Source: JACPNE01 sp964444465 | Lineage (GTDB): Archaea > Nanobdellota > Nanobdellia > SCGC-AAA011-G17 > JACPNG01 | Reading direction: 5' to 3' | DNA: 20,943 nt | Assembly (NCBI GenBank): GCA_964444465.1 | Contig: CAYUGZ010000013.1 | Location: 1 to 20,943, forward strand | In this document: piece by piece, positions 15,149 through 20,943 of the stretch | How positions within the stretch are numbered: position 1 is the first letter of the stretch | How the letters are laid out: every line of letters starts with the position of its first letter | The notes under the pieces: generated by a model | What the model was told of the DNA's origin: nothing | Database searches by the model: none | The model's input: the letters and a program-made list of their open reading frames with translations, nothing else | Made by a program: the position numbers and the translations under genes

Positions 15149-15161
15149 GGTTTATAAATTT
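15149..15161 (+). promoter_or_regulatory. polB promoter (TATA box)
   Basis: GGTTTATAAATTT is an almost exact match to the ileS TATA box and is centred about 24 bases before the polB ATG at 15180. PolB and methionine aminopeptidase can therefore be transcribed separately from the upstream nuclease-like gene. Confidence 0.75.
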
Positions 15162-15179
15162 AAGATATAAGCATTGTAG

Positions 15180-17624
15180 ATGGTAAAAACTGTATTTTTC
15201 CCATTAGATCTGGACTACAAAGATGATGATGAATTAGTAGTTAGAATATTTGGAAAAACATTAGACAACAAAAAAATCTGTGTTTTAGACTATGATTTCA
15301 AACCATATTTTTGGGTCATTCCTAAAAAAAATGCAAATTTAGCTAGTTTAACAAAAAGAATCAAAAAAGAAAGAGAAGAAGATCTTGTTGTTTTGTATAC
15401 TAAATTAGAAAATAAGAAATATTTTGGAAAAGAGATAGAAGCTATTAAAGTTGTAGTAAACAAACCGAAATTTGTCCCCATATTAAGAAGTTTGATAAGA
15501 GACTATAAAGAAGTTGAATCTGTAAATGAAAATGATATATTATTTGTTAGAAGATATTTAATTGATAAAGGAATCTCTCCATTAAATGCTTATGAAATTG
15601 AGGGAGATTTAATAGAAACTAATTTAGATGTAGATTTTTCATTAAAATTAAAATCCATTAAAGAAGGTGAGGGTGCTTTCAGTGATCCTAAACTATTAAG
15701 TTTTGATATAGAAACATATACTCATGGAGACCAATATTCTAAGGATAATAAAGATCCAATAATAAGCTTAGCTTTAGTTGGAGATAATTTTAAGAAAGTT
15801 ATTACTTGGAAGAAAATTAAAACTGAAAAAGACATAACTTTTGTAAAAGGAGAAAAAGAATTAATAGAAGGATTTGTAAAAATTGTTAAAGAATACAAGC
15901 CAGATTTTTTAGTTGGTTATTTCTCAGATGGTTTTGATTTTCCATATTTAAGGGCTAGAGCAAAAAAATATGATATAAACTTTGAAATTAATTTAGATAA
16001 AACAAATATTAAATTATCAAAAAAAAGTTTTGGTTCAGTTAAAACTGTTGGAATAGTTCATATTGATGTGTATAAATTCATAAGAGGAATAATGAGTGTT
16101 TCTTTACAATTAGATAGTTATGGCTTGGGAGAAGTAGCTAAAGCGTTGATAAAAGAGGAAAAATTAGAGATAGATATTAGTAAACTAGCATTAGTTTGGG
16201 ATTCTGGAAGTAAAGAGATAGAAGATATATGCGAGTATAACTTACATGATGCGGACTTAACATATAAAATATGTAAAGAAATCTTATTGAATATATTTGA
16301 GTTATGTAGATTATTAGGTCAAACACCTCATGATGTCTGTAGGACAAGTTATGGACAATTGATTGAATCTTATCTACTAAGAAAAGCAAAAGACTTTAAT
16401 GAAATAGCTCCAAACAAACCTTCAGGTTCAATGATCGGAAAGAGAAGATTAGATAGTTATCAAGGAGCTTTTGTTTTTCAACCTAAACCTGGATTGTATG
16501 ATGATTTAGTTGTTTTTGATTTCAAAAGTTTGTATCCAAGTGTTATTGTTTCCCATAATATTGATCCAAGTTCTTTAACAAAATTAAAAAAAGATTCTTA
16601 TAAAACTCCAGATATATTTGAGGGAGATAAAAAAGTAAATTATTATTTTAGTCATAAAGAAGAGGCATTAGTTCCTTATGTGATTAAAGAATTAATATTA
16701 AGAAGAAATAGAATTAGAGAAATTCTAAAAGAAAATAAAGACGATAAAATTTTAGATGCAAGAAGTAAAGCATTAAAAATTGCAGCTAATGCGGCTTATG
16801 GGATGTTCGGGTTTTTTGGAGCAAGATGGTACAGTAAAGAATGTGCAGCTGCAATAACAGCTTATGGAAGGGATTATATTCAAAATGTAATAGAAAAATC
16901 AGAAAAAGAAGGGTTTAATGTTATTTATTCTGACACTGATTCTATTGTAATAGTTTTAGATAAAAAAAGTAAAGAAGATGTGTTAATATTTATGAATAAA
17001 ATTAATAGAGAACTTCCAAGTTTAATGGAAATTGAATTAGAAGATTTCTATAAAAAAGGAATATTTGTTACAAAAAAAGGAGAATCATCTGGAGCTAAGA
17101 AAAAATATGCTTTAATATCACAAGATGGTTCTATGAAAATAAGAGGATTTGAAACTGTAAGAAGAGATTGGAGTTATTTAGCTAAAAATACTCAAATGAG
17201 AGTTTTAGAAATAATCTTAAAAGAAAATTCTATAGAAAGAGCATTTGAATACGCAAAAAAAGTTATAGATGATGTAAGGAAGAAAAGAATTCCAATAAAA
17301 GATATGGTGATAAGAACTCAATTGAAAAAAGATATTTCAGACTATGAAAATATAGGACCACATGTAAAAGTTGCAGAAAGGATGAAAAATAAAGGAATGT
17401 CAGTGGGTATAGGAACTATGATCAGCTATGTTGTTGTAAAAGGCGATGGATTGATAAGAGATAGGTCAAGATTATTAGAAGAATGTGAAGAAGATGGTTA
17501 TGATAGTGAATATTATATTAATCATCAAATTGTTCCAAGTCTAAAAATGATTTTTGGGGCTTGTGGATTAAAAGAAGAGGATTTATTAATGGACAAAGAA
17601 CAAAAAACTTTAGGTGAGTTTTGA
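15180..17624 (+). CDS. polB: Family B DNA polymerase
   Basis: Replicative/proofreading DNA polymerase, 814 residues. The N-terminal domain (1-about 165) has KPYFWV (41-46), like the uracil-sensing pocket of archaeal PolB. 3'-5' exonuclease motifs: Exo I FDIET (175-179), Exo II YFSDGFDF (247-254, catalytic D253) and Exo III YNLHD (353-357). Polymerase motifs: A DFKSLYPS (447-454), B K533...AYG (533-541), C YSDTDS (583-588), and KKKY (640-643) in the thumb. The C-terminus ends QKTLGEF, a PCNA-binding motif. No intein. Exo II has Phe where an Asn is usual. The stop overlaps the next start as TGATG. Confidence 0.98.
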   Translation: MVKTVFFPLDLDYKDDDELVVRIFGKTLDNKKICVLDYDFKPYFWVIPKKNANLASLTKRIKKEREEDLVVLYTKLENKKYFGKEIEAIKVVVNKPKFVPILRSLIRDYKEVESVNENDILFVRRYLIDKGISPLNAYEIEGDLIETNLDVDFSLKLKSIKEGEGAFSDPKLLSFDIETYTHGDQYSKDNKDPIISLALVGDNFKKVITWKKIKTEKDITFVKGEKELIEGFVKIVKEYKPDFLVGYFSDGFDFPYLRARAKKYDINFEINLDKTNIKLSKKSFGSVKTVGIVHIDVYKFIRGIMSVSLQLDSYGLGEVAKALIKEEKLEIDISKLALVWDSGSKEIEDICEYNLHDADLTYKICKEILLNIFELCRLLGQTPHDVCRTSYGQLIESYLLRKAKDFNEIAPNKPSGSMIGKRRLDSYQGAFVFQPKPGLYDDLVVFDFKSLYPSVIVSHNIDPSSLTKLKKDSYKTPDIFEGDKKVNYYFSHKEEALVPYVIKELILRRNRIREILKENKDDKILDARSKALKIAANAAYGMFGFFGARWYSKECAAAITAYGRDYIQNVIEKSEKEGFNVIYSDTDSIVIVLDKKSKEDVLIFMNKINRELPSLMEIELEDFYKKGIFVTKKGESSGAKKKYALISQDGSMKIRGFETVRRDWSYLAKNTQMRVLEIILKENSIERAFEYAKKVIDDVRKKRIPIKDMVIRTQLKKDISDYENIGPHVKVAERMKNKGMSVGIGTMISYVVVKGDGLIRDRSRLLEECEEDGYDSEYYINHQIVPSLKMIFGACGLKEEDLLMDKEQKTLGEF

Positions 17625-18481
17625 TGGATGATTGGAGTAAAGCAGGAAGGATAGCTGCAGAAGTTCTTGAATATGGTAAAAAATTAATAAAAATAGATGA
17701 ATCAGTATTAAGCATTATAGAAAAAATTGAGTCTAAAACAAAATCTTTAGGTGGAGAACCGGCTTTTCCAATTAATGTTTCAACAAATCATATTGCTGCA
17801 CATTATACTGCATATAAAGACGACAAGACTATATTCAAAGAAGGAGATTTAGTAAAATTAGATGTGGGAGTTCATATTAATGGAGCGATAGGTGATAATG
17901 CTGTTACAATAGATTTAGGAGAAAATAAGTTGTTAGTTGAAGCAAGTAAAGAAGCTTTAGATGAAGCTGTAAAAATTGTTAAAGAGGGATTGGAAGTAAG
18001 GGAAATTGGAAGAGTTATACAATCAAAGATACAAGAACATGGATTTGCTCCTGTAATAAATTTATCAGGGCATAGAATGGACATTTTTAATGTTCATGCT
18101 GGATTAACAATTCCAAATTATGATAATGGTGATAAAACAAAACTAGAAAAAGATATGATAATAGCTATTGAACCATTTGCAACTAATGGTGAAGGAAAAG
18201 TTATTGAAGGAAAAGGTTCAGATATTTTTAAATTACTAAATAAAAAACCAGTTAGAAATGAATATGCTAGAAAAATTCTAAAAATTATTGAAAAATATCA
18301 AGGATTGCCATTTGCAAAAAGATGGATTGATTCTCCAATGAAAGATTTAGCATTTAATATTTTAGAAAGAGAAAAAATAATACATCAATATCCTCAATTA
18401 ATAGAAAGTTCAAGAGGATTAGTAAGTCAAGCAGAACATACTGTTATGGTTGGAAAAGGAATTTTAACAAAAAAAGAATAA
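17624..18481 (+). CDS. map: Methionine aminopeptidase, type II
   Basis: Removes the initiator methionine from nascent proteins; cytoplasmic two-metal enzyme. The 285-residue protein has the pita-bread fold ligands D80 and D91 (KLDVGVHINGAIGDNA), H150 (SGHRMD), E183 (IAIEPFA) and E271 (QAEHTV), plus the conserved H60 in HIAAHYT. The roughly 60-residue insertion between the last two ligands marks type II, the archaeal/eukaryotic class. The frame begins with TTG at 17621, but ATG at 17624 within TGATG is preferred and gives normal length. It is translationally coupled to polB and converges with CDC48, with only 2 bases between their stops. Confidence 0.97.
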   Translation: MDDWSKAGRIAAEVLEYGKKLIKIDESVLSIIEKIESKTKSLGGEPAFPINVSTNHIAAHYTAYKDDKTIFKEGDLVKLDVGVHINGAIGDNAVTIDLGENKLLVEASKEALDEAVKIVKEGLEVREIGRVIQSKIQEHGFAPVINLSGHRMDIFNVHAGLTIPNYDNGDKTKLEKDMIIAIEPFATNGEGKVIEGKGSDIFKLLNKKPVRNEYARKILKIIEKYQGLPFAKRWIDSPMKDLAFNILEREKIIHQYPQLIESSRGLVSQAEHTVMVGKGILTKKE

Positions 18482-18483
18482 AT

Positions 18484-20757
<2,274 letters not shown>

Positions 20758-20758
20758 T

Positions 20759-20943
20759 TTAATCAAACATTATTCTTTTTGAAAAATAAATACTTAATTT
20801 TTCAGGTTCTTCTAAACTTAAACTTATAAGTTTATTAATTTTTTTCTCAAAATCATTATTAAAGTTTATTATCTCTCTTGGGATTGAAATTGTGTATGAA
20901 TTTCCTACCATTCTTAATTTAACATTAAATATCTTTTGTTTAA
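20759..20943 (-). CDS. AbrB/SpoVT-like DNA-binding protein, 3' end only
   Basis: An open frame of 60 codons enters from the window edge and stops with TAA at 20761-20759, one base before the cdc48 ATG. The residues FNVKLRMVGNSYTISIPREI (5-24 of the visible part) match the swapped-hairpin AbrB pattern, in which a basic strand, a G(N/R) turn and (T/S)IPxEI are typical; a short helical tail ending KRIMFD follows. The internal ATG at 20911 would cut the first strand, so the true start is probably outside the window. Such proteins are transcription regulators or antitoxins; here the tight spacing to cdc48 suggests one transcript. The family call rests on a short stretch, and the first part is missing. 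Confidence 0.6.
   Translation of the reverse strand, partial: KQKIFNVKLRMVGNSYTISIPREIINFNNDFEKKINKLISLSLEEPEKLSIYFSKRIMFD

Noticed and set aside
15180..17624. Inteins in polB, mcm or the RFC genes
   Set aside because: These are common intein hosts in archaea, but Walker A and polymerase motifs are uninterrupted and lengths are normal or short.
17621..17626. TTG start for methionine aminopeptidase
   Set aside because: It would only add one residue; the adjoining ATG in TGATG is the more likely start. The same reasoning was applied to TTG codons at 1038 and 20766.

Overview
The window is a gene-dense, very AT-rich stretch (GC well under 35% by eye) from an archaeon. Archaeal marks include TBP, aIF2-beta, DUF424, an NMD3-type domain, MCM, RFC small and large subunits, FEN1, a family B DNA polymerase with an archaeal-type N-terminus, type II methionine aminopeptidase and CDC48/VAT. 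Start codons are repeatedly preceded by a TATA box centred about 25 bp upstream, the pattern of leaderless archaeal transcripts. Compact genes, small accessory proteins and reduced versions of standard proteins (one-domain NMD3, short RFC-L, Trm5 without its first domain) suggest a small-genome DPANN lineage such as Woesearchaeota or Pacearchaeota. That placement is inference.

Layout. (1) 26-3756, minus strand: an operon reading mcm, RPA32-like protein, aIF2-beta, DUF424, mini-NMD3, which joins replication and translation genes. (2) 3812-4462, minus: TBP with a basic N-terminal extension. (3) 4511-7303, minus: isoleucyl-tRNA synthetase, divergent from (4) 7383-10112, plus: RFC small subunit, an HExxH putative metalloprotease, RFC large subunit, all overlapping. 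(5) 10155-11468, plus: HerA/FtsK-like DUF87 ATPase with its own promoter. (6) 11455-14405, minus: FEN1, MFS transporter, Trm5-like tRNA methyltransferase, tail-to-tail with the ATPase. (7) 14495-18481, plus: a small PD-(D/E)XK nuclease-like protein, PolB, and methionine aminopeptidase joined to PolB by a TGATG overlap. (8) 18484-20943, minus: CDC48 preceded by the 3' end of an AbrB-like gene that runs off the window.

Together the genes supply helicase (MCM), single-strand binding (RPA32-like), clamp loader (RFC-S/RFC-L), polymerase (PolB) and flap nuclease (FEN1), mixed with transcription initiation (TBP), translation initiation, tRNA charging and modification, and protein maturation and unfolding. 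FEN1 and PolB end in nearly the same PCNA-binding motif, while RFC-L lacks one. No mobile elements, CRISPR arrays, rRNA or tRNA genes were seen. All intergenic gaps are under 100 bp and mostly hold promoters. The least explained items are the HExxH protein inside the RFC operon and the PD-(D/E)XK protein between fen1 and polB.
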